Notes: a model not told the origin generated them from the sequence alone. Shown: positions 25,559-34,091, numbered from the stretch's first letter. The stretch is DNA of 64,000 nt from Fimenecus sp900545625 (GCA_963931525.1 OZ007023.1:1488001-1552000), one strand, 5' to 3'. Numbers and translations are program-made.

Positions 25559-26560
25559 ATGCAGGCTGTTAATCAAAACAAAATTCTGCGCGTGGCGCTT
25601 GCCGTATTTGCGGTAGTGATCATTGCGCTGTCCGTGGCGTTGACGGTGTTTTCCGTAAAAAATGACCGGCTTTCCGAAAACGGCGCACAAGCGGGCGAAG
25701 CTTATGAGCGTCTTTCCGAAGCGCTCGGTAGCGAGCAGTCGGCGCGTGCACAGGAGGCGTCCTCCTATCAAGCACAGATAGACGCGCAAAACGAGGCGCA
25801 CCAAAGCGAAAAAGATGCGCTGGAGCAAACGATCGCCGATCTTAACCGCCAGATCTCCATCAAGCGAGCCGCGACCACGCAGCCACCCGTTACGCAAAGC
25901 CCCGCCGTGCAGACGGGAACAGCAGATCTTTCGGGAAAAACCGTTTACCTCACGTTTGATGACGGACCGTCGCCCCGCACGCCGGAGATCTTAAAAATAT
26001 TGGATCAATACGGCGTCAAGGCGACGTTTTTTGTTATCAACGGCGGAAAATATAACCAATATATGAAGGATATTGTGAACGGAGGCCACAGTATAGCGCT
26101 GCACTCCTATTCGCATAACTACTCTAATATTTACGCATCCGAAGAAAACTATTTTGCGGATTTGCAAAAGATCTCGGATGTCGTGTACGAGCAAACGGGC
26201 GTGCGTTCCAATCTGATCCGTTTCCCTGGCGGCAGCAGCAATACAGTCAGCCGCAAGTATTCGAAAGGCATCATGACGCGCTTAACCAAAGAGGTTTCTT
26301 CGCGCGGCTATGTGTATTTTGACTGGAATGTAGAATCCGGCGACGCAGCGAGCAATCGAGTTTCCGCACAGACCATCATCAACAACTGCCGCAAAGTTCC
26401 GCGCAACAATGCTGTGATCGTACTCATGCACGATGCTTCGCCGAAAAAAAGTACGGTCGAAGCGCTGCCGGCTGTTATCGAATACTATAAAAAGGCCGGC
26501 TGCAAATTTGCCGCGCTCACCGCATCTTCACCGGTCGTACATCAGCGGGTCTTAAACTGA
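25559..26560 (+). CDS. Membrane-anchored polysaccharide deacetylase (NodB domain)
   Basis: 333 residues. An N-terminal membrane anchor (about 10-32), a Gln/Glu-rich coiled coil (about 45-105) and a Thr/Pro linker lead to an external NodB carbohydrate esterase 4 domain. Motif 1 is TFDDGPS, motif 2 HSYSH (metal ligands), motif 3 RFPGGS, motif 4 DWNVESGD, motif 5 LMHD. Such enzymes remove acetyl groups from peptidoglycan or its precursors. The promoter carries two exact Spo0A boxes, which suggests control at sporulation onset. It is not obviously PdaA, so no symbol is given. Confidence 0.88.
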   Translation: MQAVNQNKILRVALAVFAVVIIALSVALTVFSVKNDRLSENGAQAGEAYERLSEALGSEQSARAQEASSYQAQIDAQNEAHQSEKDALEQTIADLNRQISIKRAATTQPPVTQSPAVQTGTADLSGKTVYLTFDDGPSPRTPEILKILDQYGVKATFFVINGGKYNQYMKDIVNGGHSIALHSYSHNYSNIYASEENYFADLQKISDVVYEQTGVRSNLIRFPGGSSNTVSRKYSKGIMTRLTKEVSSRGYVYFDWNVESGDAASNRVSAQTIINNCRKVPRNNAVIVLMHDASPKKSTVEALPAVIEYYKKAGCKFAALTASSPVVHQRVLN

Positions 26561-26680
26561 CCGATCGCGATTTTTTGTATATATTCAATAGATGAAAACA
26601 TTTTTCATTGTGATTTTGCACAAAGTTTCTTTGCGCGGATGGAACGGACTTTGGTGCACCCACTGAAATCTCACAAAATC

Positions 26681-26778
26681 CCCCATATATCGTGTTTTAA
26701 CCGTTGACGCGGACAAGTTTTGTGGTATAATATGTTATCGAAAAGCAGGAAAAACAGCTAATACTCTGATATATGGGG
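26681..26778. repeat. 11-bp inverted repeat bracketing the ptsH promoter
   Basis: CCCCATATATC (26681-26691) and GATATATGGGG (26768-26778) are perfect complements 76 bases apart. The left arm is upstream of the -35, and the right arm contains the ptsH ribosome binding site. A DNA-level regulatory pair is possible. Confidence 0.45.
26704..26731 (+). promoter_or_regulatory. Promoter of ptsH
   Basis: TTGACG (26704-26709), 16 bases, consensus TATAAT (26726-26731), giving a leader of about 50 bases. Confidence 0.65.
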
Positions 26779-26788
26779 AGAATGTTTT

Positions 26789-27052
26789 ATGTTCGTCAAA
26801 GAAGTTCTTGTTCAAAATCAGGTTGGTCTGCATGCGCGCCCGGCTACGTTCTTTATCCAGAAAGCCAATGAGTTCAAATCTTCGATCTGGGTTGAAAAGG
26901 ACGAGCGCCGCGTCAACGCAAAGAGCCTGCTCGGCGTTCTCTCACTCGGTATCATGGGCAACACCACGATCCGCATTATTGCAGGCGGTCCCGATGAGGT
27001 GCAGGCGGTTGAAGCGCTTGTGAAGCTGGTTGAGTCCGGCTTCGCCGAATAA
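26789..27052 (+). CDS. ptsH: Phosphocarrier protein HPr
   Basis: 87-residue phosphotransferase-system carrier. H15 in GLHARPAT is the site phosphorylated by enzyme I. S46 in NAKSLLGVLSLG is the HPr-kinase site used in carbon catabolite control. Both are at their canonical numbers, which excludes the Crh variant lacking His15. It is monocistronic here: its own promoter, a GGGGAG ribosome binding site, and a terminator 20 bases after the stop. ptsI is not adjacent. Confidence 0.95.
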   Translation: MFVKEVLVQNQVGLHARPATFFIQKANEFKSSIWVEKDERRVNAKSLLGVLSLGIMGNTTIRIIAGGPDEVQAVEALVKLVESGFAE

Positions 27053-27071
27053 TTTACATCAGAGCTTTTTT

Positions 27072-27104
27072 CAGACACGCCGGCTCTACGGTGTGTCTGT
27101 TTTT
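27072..27104 (+). terminator. Intrinsic terminator of ptsH
   Basis: CAGACACGCC pairs with GGTGTGTCTG (one wobble) around an 8-base loop and is followed by five Ts. Confidence 0.75.
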
Positions 27105-27130
27105 GTTGTATGGGAAAGGCGGTGGGCAAA

Positions 27131-28975
27131 ATGGAAGACAGACGAGCACAGCTTCGCGCAAAATCTATGCGTCTGCCGCTTTTGCCGGGCGTGTATATTA
27201 TGAAAAACACGGCGGGCGAGATCATTTATATCGGTAAAGCAAAGGCTTTGAAAAACCGCGTCAGCCAATATTTCGGCTCGCCGAAAGCGCATACGGTCAA
27301 GGTTCGCAAAATGGTTGAAAATGTGCAGGATTTTGACTATATTGTCACGGACAGCGAATTTGAAGCGCTGGTGCTGGAGTGCAGCCTTATTAAGCAGCAC
27401 ATGCCGAAGTACAACATCCTGCTCAAAGACGATAAAGGGTATAGCTACATTCGTGTGGCAGGGGAAAAATTCAAAACGATTTCTGCCGTACTGCAAAAGC
27501 AGGATGACGGCGCGCAGTATATCGGCCCTTATACCAGTTCCTATGCTGTGAAGCAAAGCGTGGACGCAGCAAATAAGATATTCATGCTCCCGCAATGCGG
27601 AAAAGATTTTGACAAGGGGTTTCAGAAAACACGACCGTGTTTGAATTATTATATTTCCCGGTGCTGCGGTGTCTGTACAGGGAAAGTTGACCAAAAGGAG
27701 TATGCCGATGCCGCTGAACAGGCGATCCGCTTTTTAAAGGGAGACAGCGGCGATGTAATCCAAATGCTTACAAAGCAAATGGAGGAAGCGTCCGAGCTTT
27801 TGGATTTCGAACGCGCCGCACGGCTTCGCGACCGTATTCAGGCGATCCAAAAGCTACAGGAAAAGCAGAAGGTCGTGTTCAAATCCGTTGAGGAGCAGGA
27901 CGTGTTCTCCATGGCGGAAAGCGAAAATAATGTCTGCCTTGCCGTCCTGCGTTTTGCGGACGGGCGGCTGTTTGACAGTGAGCATTTCTTTTTTGAAAAA
28001 GAGGAGAGCGCCGCAGAGACCATGACCTCTGCGATCACTTCGTATTATACCATGCGGCATAATATTCCGCGTCGCGTCACCGTAGACGGCGAGGTGGAGG
28101 GAAAAGAGGATCTGGAACGCTGGCTTTGTGCGCAACGCGGTAAAAAAACTATGATTTTTTGTCCGCAGCGCGGCGAACAGGTCGAGGTTGTCAAAATGTG
28201 CCGAGAAAACGCGCAGGAAAAATTAGCGCTCAAGCTCGGTATGCGCGGCAGGGATATTGCGATCCTTGAAGAACTGCGGGATCTTTTAGGCTTGAAAAGC
28301 GCGCCCGCCTATATTGAAGCCTATGATATTTCCCACACTGCGGGGCAGGACAGTGTCGGCGGCATGGTCGTGTTTTGTGACGGAAAGCCATTGAAATCTG
28401 CATATCGCAGGTTTATTATCAAATCCTTTGAAGGAAATGATGACTACCGCTCTATGCACGAGGTGCTTACGCGCCGTTTCAACGAGTATGAGAAGCACAA
28501 AGACAGCGGCGAGGGCTTCGGCAGACTGCCCGATTTGATCCTGTTGGACGGCGGCGCCGGGCAGGTAAGCGCCGTACAGCCCGTGCTCGATCGATTCGGA
28601 CTGCATGTTCCGTTATTCGGTATGGTCAAGGATAACCGCCACCGTACGCGCGCCATTGCCCTAAACGGCGGTGAGATCGAAATTCGTTCCAATCGCCGTG
28701 TATTTACGCTGATCTCCGACATTCAAGAAGAGGTCCACCGCTATTCGGTTGCGTATCATCATAATCGGCACACAAAACGGACGCTTTCTATGTCTCTGTA
28801 TGAGATCGACGGCATCGGCGAGAAAAAGGCCCGCGCCCTGCTGCGCAGATTTAAAACGCTCACTGCTATACGCAATGCCAGTGTGGACACACTGTGTACA
28901 GCAGAGGGGATCTCCCGCAAAACAGCGGAAAAAATATATGCTTTTTATCACGGAAAGGAAGACGAAACCGTATGA
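27131..28975 (+). CDS. uvrC: Excinuclease ABC subunit C
   Basis: 614-residue nuclease that makes both incisions in nucleotide excision repair with UvrA and UvrB. The N-terminal GIY-YIG domain (LPGVYIMKN, IIYIGKAKALKNRV) cuts 3'. A UVR motif at about 200-235 (EASELLDFERAARLRDRI) contacts UvrB. The RNase H-like domain (about 370-520, EAYDISHTAG) cuts 5'. Tandem helix-hairpin-helix motifs end the protein (IDGIGEKKARALLRRF). The ATG at 27131 has AAAGGCGG upstream; the alternative at 27110 has none. Overlaps gph by four bases. Confidence 0.95.
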   Translation: MEDRRAQLRAKSMRLPLLPGVYIMKNTAGEIIYIGKAKALKNRVSQYFGSPKAHTVKVRKMVENVQDFDYIVTDSEFEALVLECSLIKQHMPKYNILLKDDKGYSYIRVAGEKFKTISAVLQKQDDGAQYIGPYTSSYAVKQSVDAANKIFMLPQCGKDFDKGFQKTRPCLNYYISRCCGVCTGKVDQKEYADAAEQAIRFLKGDSGDVIQMLTKQMEEASELLDFERAARLRDRIQAIQKLQEKQKVVFKSVEEQDVFSMAESENNVCLAVLRFADGRLFDSEHFFFEKEESAAETMTSAITSYYTMRHNIPRRVTVDGEVEGKEDLERWLCAQRGKKTMIFCPQRGEQVEVVKMCRENAQEKLALKLGMRGRDIAILEELRDLLGLKSAPAYIEAYDISHTAGQDSVGGMVVFCDGKPLKSAYRRFIIKSFEGNDDYRSMHEVLTRRFNEYEKHKDSGEGFGRLPDLILLDGGAGQVSAVQPVLDRFGLHVPLFGMVKDNRHRTRAIALNGGEIEIRSNRRVFTLISDIQEEVHRYSVAYHHNRHTKRTLSMSLYEIDGIGEKKARALLRRFKTLTAIRNASVDTLCTAEGISRKTAEKIYAFYHGKEDETV

Positions 28976-29631
28976 AAAAGGCAGTCGTATTTGATTTGGA
29001 CGGCACGCTGCTCAATACGCTCGATGACCTGTGCGACAGCACAAATTACGCATTGACGGCCGTGGGCTTTCCCACACGCACCATTGAGGAAGTACGCCGC
29101 TTTGTCGGCAACGGGATTCGAAAGCTTATAGAGCGTGCTGTACCGGATACCGCCACGGCAGAACAAACGGAAGCATGTTATCAAATCTTTTGTGAACACT
29201 ATAAACACAATATGGAGAACAAAACAGCGGAGTACGACGGTATTTCCGATATGCTCGCCGCCTTGCGCGACGCGGGCTACCGACTTGCCATCGTCACCAA
29301 TAAAGCGGATTTTGCCGCCCAGGCGCTTTGCGGTTCGCTGTTCGGGAAATACGTAAAAACTGTGGTCGGCAGCGTGGACGGCAGACCCAACAAGCCCGCG
29401 CCCGACGGCGTTTTCTATGCGCTCGAACAAATGGGCGTCACCGCAGAGGAAGCCGTGTTCGTCGGCGACAGCGAGGTGGACATGCAAACCGCCCGCAATG
29501 CAAAGCTTGATGTGATCGGCGTGCTGTGGGGCTTCCGAGACGAGGCACAGCTGCGGGCAGAAGGCGTAAAAACATTGGCGAATACCCCCGCCGAATTAAA
29601 AAATATGCTCTTAAAGCTAAAAAGTTGCTGA
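28972..29631 (+). CDS. gph: HAD-superfamily phosphatase, phosphoglycolate-phosphatase type
   Basis: 219-residue haloacid-dehalogenase phosphatase. Motif I is FDLDGTLLNT with nucleophile Asp9 and acid Asp11; motif II is IVTNK; motif III is NKPAPDG; motif IV is FVGDSEVDM. The cap domain lies between residues 15 and 85. The family includes phosphoglycolate phosphatase and pyrophosphatase PpaX, so the substrate is uncertain. It starts within the uvrC stop (ATGA), with AAGGAAGA upstream. A role in clearing phosphoglycolate from DNA repair would suit the coupling to uvrC, but that is inference. Confidence 0.78.
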   Translation: MKKAVVFDLDGTLLNTLDDLCDSTNYALTAVGFPTRTIEEVRRFVGNGIRKLIERAVPDTATAEQTEACYQIFCEHYKHNMENKTAEYDGISDMLAALRDAGYRLAIVTNKADFAAQALCGSLFGKYVKTVVGSVDGRPNKPAPDGVFYALEQMGVTAEEAVFVGDSEVDMQTARNAKLDVIGVLWGFRDEAQLRAEGVKTLANTPAELKNMLLKLKSC

Positions 29632-29637
29632 ATTTGG

Positions 29638-29666
29638 TTGACATTTGTGCTAAAATAGTGAAAAAT
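29638..29666 (+). promoter_or_regulatory. Candidate promoter of rsmD-coaD
   Basis: Perfect TTGACA (29638-29643), 17 bases, then AAAAAT, which matches only 4 of 6. An extended TGTGCTAAAAT lies inside the spacer. Some promoter here is likely, but the exact elements are uncertain. Confidence 0.35.
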
Positions 29667-29689
29667 AGGGTAGAGTAAGGAGAATGACC

Positions 29690-30241
29690 ATGCGAGTCAT
29701 TACGGGGTCGGCGCGCGGCAGAAAACTGAAAACGCTTGCAGGCGACGAAATCGTGCGTCCGACTGCCGAGCGAGTCAAAGAAGCGCTGTTCAGCATCGTA
29801 CAATTTGAATTGGAAGGCGCTGCAGTGCTTGACGCTTTTGCAGGCTCGGGTCAGCTTGGGATCGAGGCGCTCAGCCGTGGTGCTGCAAGGGCGGTCTTTA
29901 CGGATGAGAATCGGCAGGCCGTGGATACCGTGCGTGAGAATTTGCAGCATACGCGTCTTGCGGATCGTGCCGTCGTGCTGCAAACCGATGCGTTTTCCTA
30001 CCTGCGCAGTGCGCGCGAAACGTTTGACGTTCTGTTTTTCGATCCGCCTTACCGAAAAGGGACGGTTGAAAAGATCTTGCCGCTCGCCGAACGCTGCTGC
30101 AATCCCGGCGCCATAATTGTTTGCGAAACAGAGGTTGAAGTGACTTTGCCCGAAAGCGTCGGCGCCCTTACACGGCTGCGGGAATACAAATATTCCAAAA
30201 CCAAGCTCACGACTTATAGGATGCAGGAGGACGCCGAATGA
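29690..30241 (+). CDS. rsmD: 16S rRNA (guanine966-N2)-methyltransferase
   Basis: 183-residue SAM-dependent methyltransferase acting on 16S rRNA. RVITGSARGRKL and RPTAERVKEALFS are the family's N-terminal signatures, VLDAFAGSGQLGIEALSRG binds SAM, and FFDPPY is the catalytic N6/N2-methylase motif. The ATG at 29690 is 8 bases after AAGGAG; an in-frame ATG at 29684 is too close to it. Overlaps coaD by four bases. rsmD-coaD is a well-conserved pair. Confidence 0.94.
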   Translation: MRVITGSARGRKLKTLAGDEIVRPTAERVKEALFSIVQFELEGAAVLDAFAGSGQLGIEALSRGAARAVFTDENRQAVDTVRENLQHTRLADRAVVLQTDAFSYLRSARETFDVLFFDPPYRKGTVEKILPLAERCCNPGAIIVCETEVEVTLPESVGALTRLREYKYSKTKLTTYRMQEDAE

Positions 30242-30738
30242 AAACCGTCATCTGTCCGGGCAGCTTTGACCCGGTGACCGTTGGGCATATGGATATCATC
30301 CGCCGCAGCGCTTTGATGTTTGATAAGGTGATCGTGGTTGTAATGAACAATTACCAAAAGCGCAACAGCCATGCGTTTTCCGCAGAAGAGCGTGTAGAAT
30401 TGCTCAAGCGCTGCACGAAGAACCTTCCTAATGTCGAGGTGGAGGCATACGAGGGGCTTTTGGCGGAATATGCGCGGCAAAAGCAGGCAGTCGCCATCGT
30501 AAAGGGCTTACGCGCTGTTTCGGACTTTGAATATGAATTCCAGCAGGCGCTGACCAATAAACAGCTGAACAGCGAGCTGGACACGGTATTTGTGACCACC
30601 ACCGCCGAAAATATGTTTTTAAGCTCCAGCGTTGTCAAACAAGTCTGCGAATTGGGCGGGGATATCAGTGGCTTCGTCCCCGAGGAGATTCGTGACGATA
30701 TTATCAAAAGATTAAGAGGCAGAGGTGACAAGCAATGA
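30238..30738 (+). CDS. coaD: Phosphopantetheine adenylyltransferase
   Basis: 166-residue nucleotidyltransferase that makes dephospho-CoA, a late step of coenzyme A synthesis. PGSFDPVTVGHMDII carries the (T/H)xGH ATP-binding motif. GLRAVSDFEYEFQQALTN and ENMFLSSSVVKQV (ISSS-type motif) complete the active site. Length is typical. Translationally coupled to rsmD upstream and overlapping the coiled-coil gene downstream by four bases. Confidence 0.96.
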   Translation: MKTVICPGSFDPVTVGHMDIIRRSALMFDKVIVVVMNNYQKRNSHAFSAEERVELLKRCTKNLPNVEVEAYEGLLAEYARQKQAVAIVKGLRAVSDFEYEFQQALTNKQLNSELDTVFVTTTAENMFLSSSVVKQVCELGGDISGFVPEEIRDDIIKRLRGRGDKQ

Positions 30739-31268
30739 ACATAGAAAGCTTGCTCGACGAATTGGAAGACATTCTCGACGAAGGCAAAAGCATGCCCTTT
30801 ACTTCAAACCTGCTTGTGGACGTCAATGAGATCAAGCGGGTGCTTGAAGACATCCGTCTGAACATGCCCGACGAGCTGATGCAGGCGCGCAAGATCGCTT
30901 CCGAACGCAAGGAGATCTTGACCGCCGCGCAGAACTCCGCCGACGAGATCATTGCGGCAGCGCACAAGCGCGCCAAGGAGCTTGTCGCTGAGCACGAGAT
31001 CACCAAGGGCGCGGAGATCTCCGCCGCCGACATCATGGCGCAAGCGCGCACACAGGCGGGCGAGATCGTGGAAGGTGCGCGTGCGACCGCGTCGCAGCTG
31101 ACCGACCAGGCGCAGAAGTGGGCGAACGACATGCGTACGAGCGCGGGCGAATACGTCGAAAACATCGTGGCGTTAGCCGACGAGAGCCTGACGAATTCCG
31201 TCAACGAGATCCGCCGTGCCCGCCAGTCGCTTCGTGCCGCGGCACAGCACAAAAAAGTGGAAAACTAA
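30735..31268 (+). CDS. Coiled-coil protein of unknown role next to coaD
   Basis: 177 residues, almost entirely Ala/Glu/Lys-rich helix with heptad character from about 45 to 150. No Walker motifs or membrane segments are seen. Similar short proteins follow coaD in many Clostridia and are labelled ATPase, by likeness to V-ATPase subunit H/E stalks, without catalytic residues. A DivIVA- or stalk-like scaffold is possible. It overlaps coaD by four bases, so it is co-expressed. Function unknown. Confidence 0.6.
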   Translation: MNIESLLDELEDILDEGKSMPFTSNLLVDVNEIKRVLEDIRLNMPDELMQARKIASERKEILTAAQNSADEIIAAAHKRAKELVAEHEITKGAEISAADIMAQARTQAGEIVEGARATASQLTDQAQKWANDMRTSAGEYVENIVALADESLTNSVNEIRRARQSLRAAAQHKKVEN

Positions 31269-31290
31269 AGCTTCCCGAAAACTGTCTATT

Positions 31291-31329
31291 CTTTCACCTC
31301 GTCGCATATACATGTGTACGAGGTGAAAG
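31291..31329 (+). promoter_or_regulatory. Hairpin that buries the ribosome binding site of the DUF4830 gene
   Basis: CTTTCACCTCGT (31291-31302) pairs perfectly with ACGAGGTGAAAG (31318-31329). The right arm contains the GAGGTG ribosome binding site of the ATG at 31333. No T-run follows, so it is unlikely to be a simple terminator. Confidence 0.6.
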
Positions 31330-31332
31330 TTT

Positions 31333-31842
31333 ATGTTTGTGTTTTCCGTGCATAAAAAACAGATTCGGCTTTTTATTTTGATCCTCTGCATCGCCGCGGT
31401 GGCGATCGCTTTCGCAATCGTGTCCAAAAATAACGTGGAGACTTCCAACGAGACGGGCTTGAACGTCAACGCCTCCACCGCTGAGGAGCGAATCGCGTAT
31501 CTTTCGCAGTTTGGCTGGCAGGTGGATGAAGACCCTGTTGAAGTGTCGGAAATTATCATTCCGGAAACATTCGATGAAACGTATACCAACTACAATGAAT
31601 TGCAAAAATCGCAGGGCTTTGATTTGTCTCTGTACGCAGCAAAGCGCGTCAAACGCTGGATCTACCGTGTGCGCAACTATCCGGGCTATGAGGACCTCGA
31701 CTGCATTCAGGCGACCTTGCTGATTTATGACGGCCAGGTCATCGGCGGCGACATCTGTTCCACCCAGCTCGACGGCTTTATGCACGGATTCGTAAAAGAG
31801 CAAACGGATACGCAGACCGTAGAGACAACGGCGGCTGCATAA
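31333..31842 (+). CDS. Membrane-anchored DUF4830-type protein
   Basis: 169 residues: one N-terminal transmembrane helix (about 10-31), then an extracytoplasmic domain with SQFGWQVDEDPVEVSEIIIP, which is characteristic of DUF4830, and a Thr/Ala-rich tail. Function unknown; homologues occur in spore-forming Clostridia. Its ribosome binding site lies inside a 12-bp hairpin, so translation may be conditional. It is followed 33 bases later by the pseudouridine synthase gene. Confidence 0.65.
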   Translation: MFVFSVHKKQIRLFILILCIAAVAIAFAIVSKNNVETSNETGLNVNASTAEERIAYLSQFGWQVDEDPVEVSEIIIPETFDETYTNYNELQKSQGFDLSLYAAKRVKRWIYRVRNYPGYEDLDCIQATLLIYDGQVIGGDICSTQLDGFMHGFVKEQTDTQTVETTAAA

Positions 31843-31875
31843 GGGGAAAAGATATAAAAAAGAAGGAAGAGGATT

Positions 31876-32598
31876 ATGTCCGTTTGTCGGCTTGACAAGT
31901 GGATCGCGAATACCTGCGGCTTGTCGCGCAAGGACGTTAAAACCCTCGTGCGCGACGGGCGCGTTTGCGTGAACGGCGAGACGGTGCGCGATGCAGGGCT
32001 GTCGATCGACCCCGAAACGGATGTTTTGCATATAGACGGCGCGCCCTATAATGCGCAGCAGCATATTTACATTATGCTGAACAAGCCGCTCGGCGTGGTC
32101 AGTGCCGGCCGTGACCGCACGCAAAAAACCGTTTTAGATCTTGTGCCGGATTCGCTTTTCCGAAAAGGTTTGTTTCCCGCGGGCAGGCTCGACAAGGACA
32201 CGAGCGGGTTTGTGCTGCTGACTGACGACGGGGATTTTGCGCACCGCATCCTATCCCCGAAAAATCACATCCAAAAAACCTATGTCGCCTCAATTGCTCA
32301 GCCCCTGCCCGAAGCGGCGCTGGAAACGCTTGCGGCAGGGATCACACTGCGCGACGGTGAAAAACTGCTGCCTGCCGAGGTGTGCGTGCTCACACAGGAT
32401 CGCCGCAAGGTGCAGATCAAGATCTGTGAGGGCAAATATCATCAGGTTCGGCGGATGCTCGCTGCCGTCGGCTGCCCGGTGCAGGCCCTCACACGCACCC
32501 ACATGGGCGCGCTGACACTCGACCCCGCTTTACGACCGGGAGAATGTCGGCTGCTGACCGAAGCAGAAAAAGAAAAAATCACGCAAATAACACGCTGA
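31876..32598 (+). CDS. rsuA: RsuA-family rRNA pseudouridine synthase
   Basis: 240-residue pseudouridine synthase with an N-terminal S4 RNA-binding domain (RLDKWIANTCGLSRKDVKTLV, about 5-60). The catalytic domain has Asp in AGRLDKDTSGFVLL, preceded by LNKPLGVVSAG. KYHQVRRMLAAVG is the conserved C-terminal motif. Resembles RsuA, which modifies 16S position 516, more than RluB; a second paralogue (RluB type) lies at 46319. GGAAGAGG precedes the ATG, and a strong terminator follows. Confidence 0.82.
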   Translation: MSVCRLDKWIANTCGLSRKDVKTLVRDGRVCVNGETVRDAGLSIDPETDVLHIDGAPYNAQQHIYIMLNKPLGVVSAGRDRTQKTVLDLVPDSLFRKGLFPAGRLDKDTSGFVLLTDDGDFAHRILSPKNHIQKTYVASIAQPLPEAALETLAAGITLRDGEKLLPAEVCVLTQDRRKVQIKICEGKYHQVRRMLAAVGCPVQALTRTHMGALTLDPALRPGECRLLTEAEKEKITQITR

Positions 32599-32626
32599 CA
32601 GCCGCGGCAATTGCCGCGGCTGTTTT
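32598..32626 (+). terminator. Intrinsic terminator after rsuA
   Basis: An 11-bp GC-rich stem (ACAGCCGCGGC with GCCGCGGCTGT) and AATT loop are followed by four Ts, starting at the last base of the stop codon. Confidence 0.8.
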
Positions 32627-32712
32627 GCACCGCCTGTCTTTTTTTCGCATAGTATGGGATAAGGCAGGGGGCAGTGTCCCTGATTTTTAGAAAACTTCGG
32701 TGGTGGAAAAGA

Positions 32713-32934
32713 ATGCGAAAGCTGCTTATACAAGTGGGTTCTGTGACCTACGCCATGAAAGCGAAGGCTGTGCTGCAGCGAAACGGGCTGCATGCATCTG
32801 TTGTAAAAACGGCGAATCCAAAAAAGAACGAGGGCTGCGGCTATTCTGTTTTAGTTGAGAATTCGCAAGTCAATGTTGCCGCGCTGCTGCAGCGGGAAAA
32901 TATAGATATACTCGGAACGAAGTGGGCGACATGA
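32713..32934 (+). CDS. DUF3343 small protein
   Basis: 73-residue cytosolic protein resembling DUF3343/putative Se/S-carrier-like proteins. TYAMKAKAVLQRNGLHASVVK is a small alpha-beta start, and a Cys lies in NEGCGYSVLV, the position expected for a carried sulfur or selenium. The ATG at 32713 has GGTGG 9 bases upstream; an in-frame GTG at 32674 has none. Its stop overlaps the start of the class V desulfurase-like gene. That pairing is common in Firmicutes and suggests chalcogen trafficking, but selD or selA is not in view. Confidence 0.75.
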   Translation: MRKLLIQVGSVTYAMKAKAVLQRNGLHASVVKTANPKKNEGCGYSVLVENSQVNVAALLQRENIDILGTKWAT

Positions 32935-34079
32935 TATATTTCGACAATGCCGCCACGACCTACCCTAAGCCGCGCGCCGTGCGGGAGACGGTCTCTCGCG
33001 CGCTGACACAGCTCGGCGCAAACCCCGGGCGCGGCGGGCATGAAATGGCGTATGCCGCGGCGGAAGAAATTTACGGCGTGCGAACCGCGCTTTCGGATTT
33101 TTTTGACCTCGGCGCGCCCGAAAACGTCATTTTTACAAAAAACTGCACGGAGGCGCTCAACCTTGTTATCAAGGGACTTGCGCGTCCCGGCTGCCATTTT
33201 GTCTGCTCCGATTTAGAGCACAACGCCGTAACGCGCCCGCTGGAAACGCTGAAACAGCGCGGCGTTTGCACCTGGGAAGCCGCGTGCACCGGCGAGACGG
33301 AGGAAAAAACGGTCGCCGGCTTTCAAGCATGTATCCGAAAGAATACGGTTGCAATCATCTGCACCGGCGCATCCAATGTGTTCGGGAAAGCTCTGCCGCT
33401 CGAAAAACTGGCGGCGCTCGCCCACGCGCACGGTATTCCATTTGTGGCGGATCTTGCGCAGACGGCAGGCATCCTGCCGCTTTCCATGCGCAAAAGCGGC
33501 ATAGACTTTGCCTGCGCGCCGGGCCATAAGGGGCTGTACGGCCCGATGGGCACGGGCGTCCTGCTATGCAATTCCACAGCGCGACTCGAAACGCTCATGG
33601 AAGGCGGCACGGGGAATTTGTCCGCACAGCTCACCCAGCCTGAAAATTATCCGGAGCGTTTAGAAAGCGGCACGCTCAATGTTCCCGGCATCGCGGGACT
33701 CGGCGCAGGCGTACGTACAGTGCAGCAAAACGGGGTTTCTGAAATTTATGCACACGAAATGCATATTATGCGCCGCATAGCAGAAGCGCTTTCGCAAATG
33801 CCGAATGTGCGGCTGTATACCGCCCTTGATAGTCCTACGGAACGCTTTGCCCCTTTGCTTTCCTTTACTATCCGCGGTATGCACAGCGAGGAGGTCGGCG
33901 CCGCGCTCGCCCGTCGCGGGATCGCTGTACGCGCGGGGCTGCATTGCGCCGTGCTGGCACACAAGGCCTACGGTACTGTGGAAACAGGAACGGTGCGCAT
34001 CTGCCCATCGATTTTTACTAAGGAACAAGATGTAAAAAGTTTATTAAATTCTATATTTCAAATTGCAAAAGATGCTTGA
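32931..34079 (+). CDS. Cysteine desulfurase-like class V PLP enzyme
   Basis: 382-residue aminotransferase-fold enzyme of the SufS/CsdB type. FDNAATTYPKP opens it; PGHKGLYGP holds the PLP lysine; GLHCAVLAHKAYGT holds the Cys that would carry the persulfide; ESGTLNVPGI is also typical. It may release sulfur or selenium from cysteine or selenocysteine and hand it to the DUF3343 partner. The start is the ATG at 32931 (ATGA overlap); the GTG at 32922 is in frame but less likely. The cdaA promoter begins inside its 3' end. Confidence 0.82.
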   Translation: MIYFDNAATTYPKPRAVRETVSRALTQLGANPGRGGHEMAYAAAEEIYGVRTALSDFFDLGAPENVIFTKNCTEALNLVIKGLARPGCHFVCSDLEHNAVTRPLETLKQRGVCTWEAACTGETEEKTVAGFQACIRKNTVAIICTGASNVFGKALPLEKLAALAHAHGIPFVADLAQTAGILPLSMRKSGIDFACAPGHKGLYGPMGTGVLLCNSTARLETLMEGGTGNLSAQLTQPENYPERLESGTLNVPGIAGLGAGVRTVQQNGVSEIYAHEMHIMRRIAEALSQMPNVRLYTALDSPTERFAPLLSFTIRGMHSEEVGAALARRGIAVRAGLHCAVLAHKAYGTVETGTVRICPSIFTKEQDVKSLLNSIFQIAKDA

Positions 34080-34091
34080 GTATGATACAAT
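34063..34091 (+). promoter_or_regulatory. Promoter of the cdaA run
   Basis: TTGCAA (34063-34068), 17 bases, TACAAT (34086-34091). The -35 lies in the last codons of the upstream gene. The leader of about 70 bases contains a small hairpin (TGCAC-TGTTTC-GTGCA). Confidence 0.6.

Noticed and set aside
32922..32930. GTG start for the desulfurase-like gene
   Set aside because: The ATG at 32931 overlaps the upstream stop in the usual ATGA manner and begins the conserved N-terminus directly.
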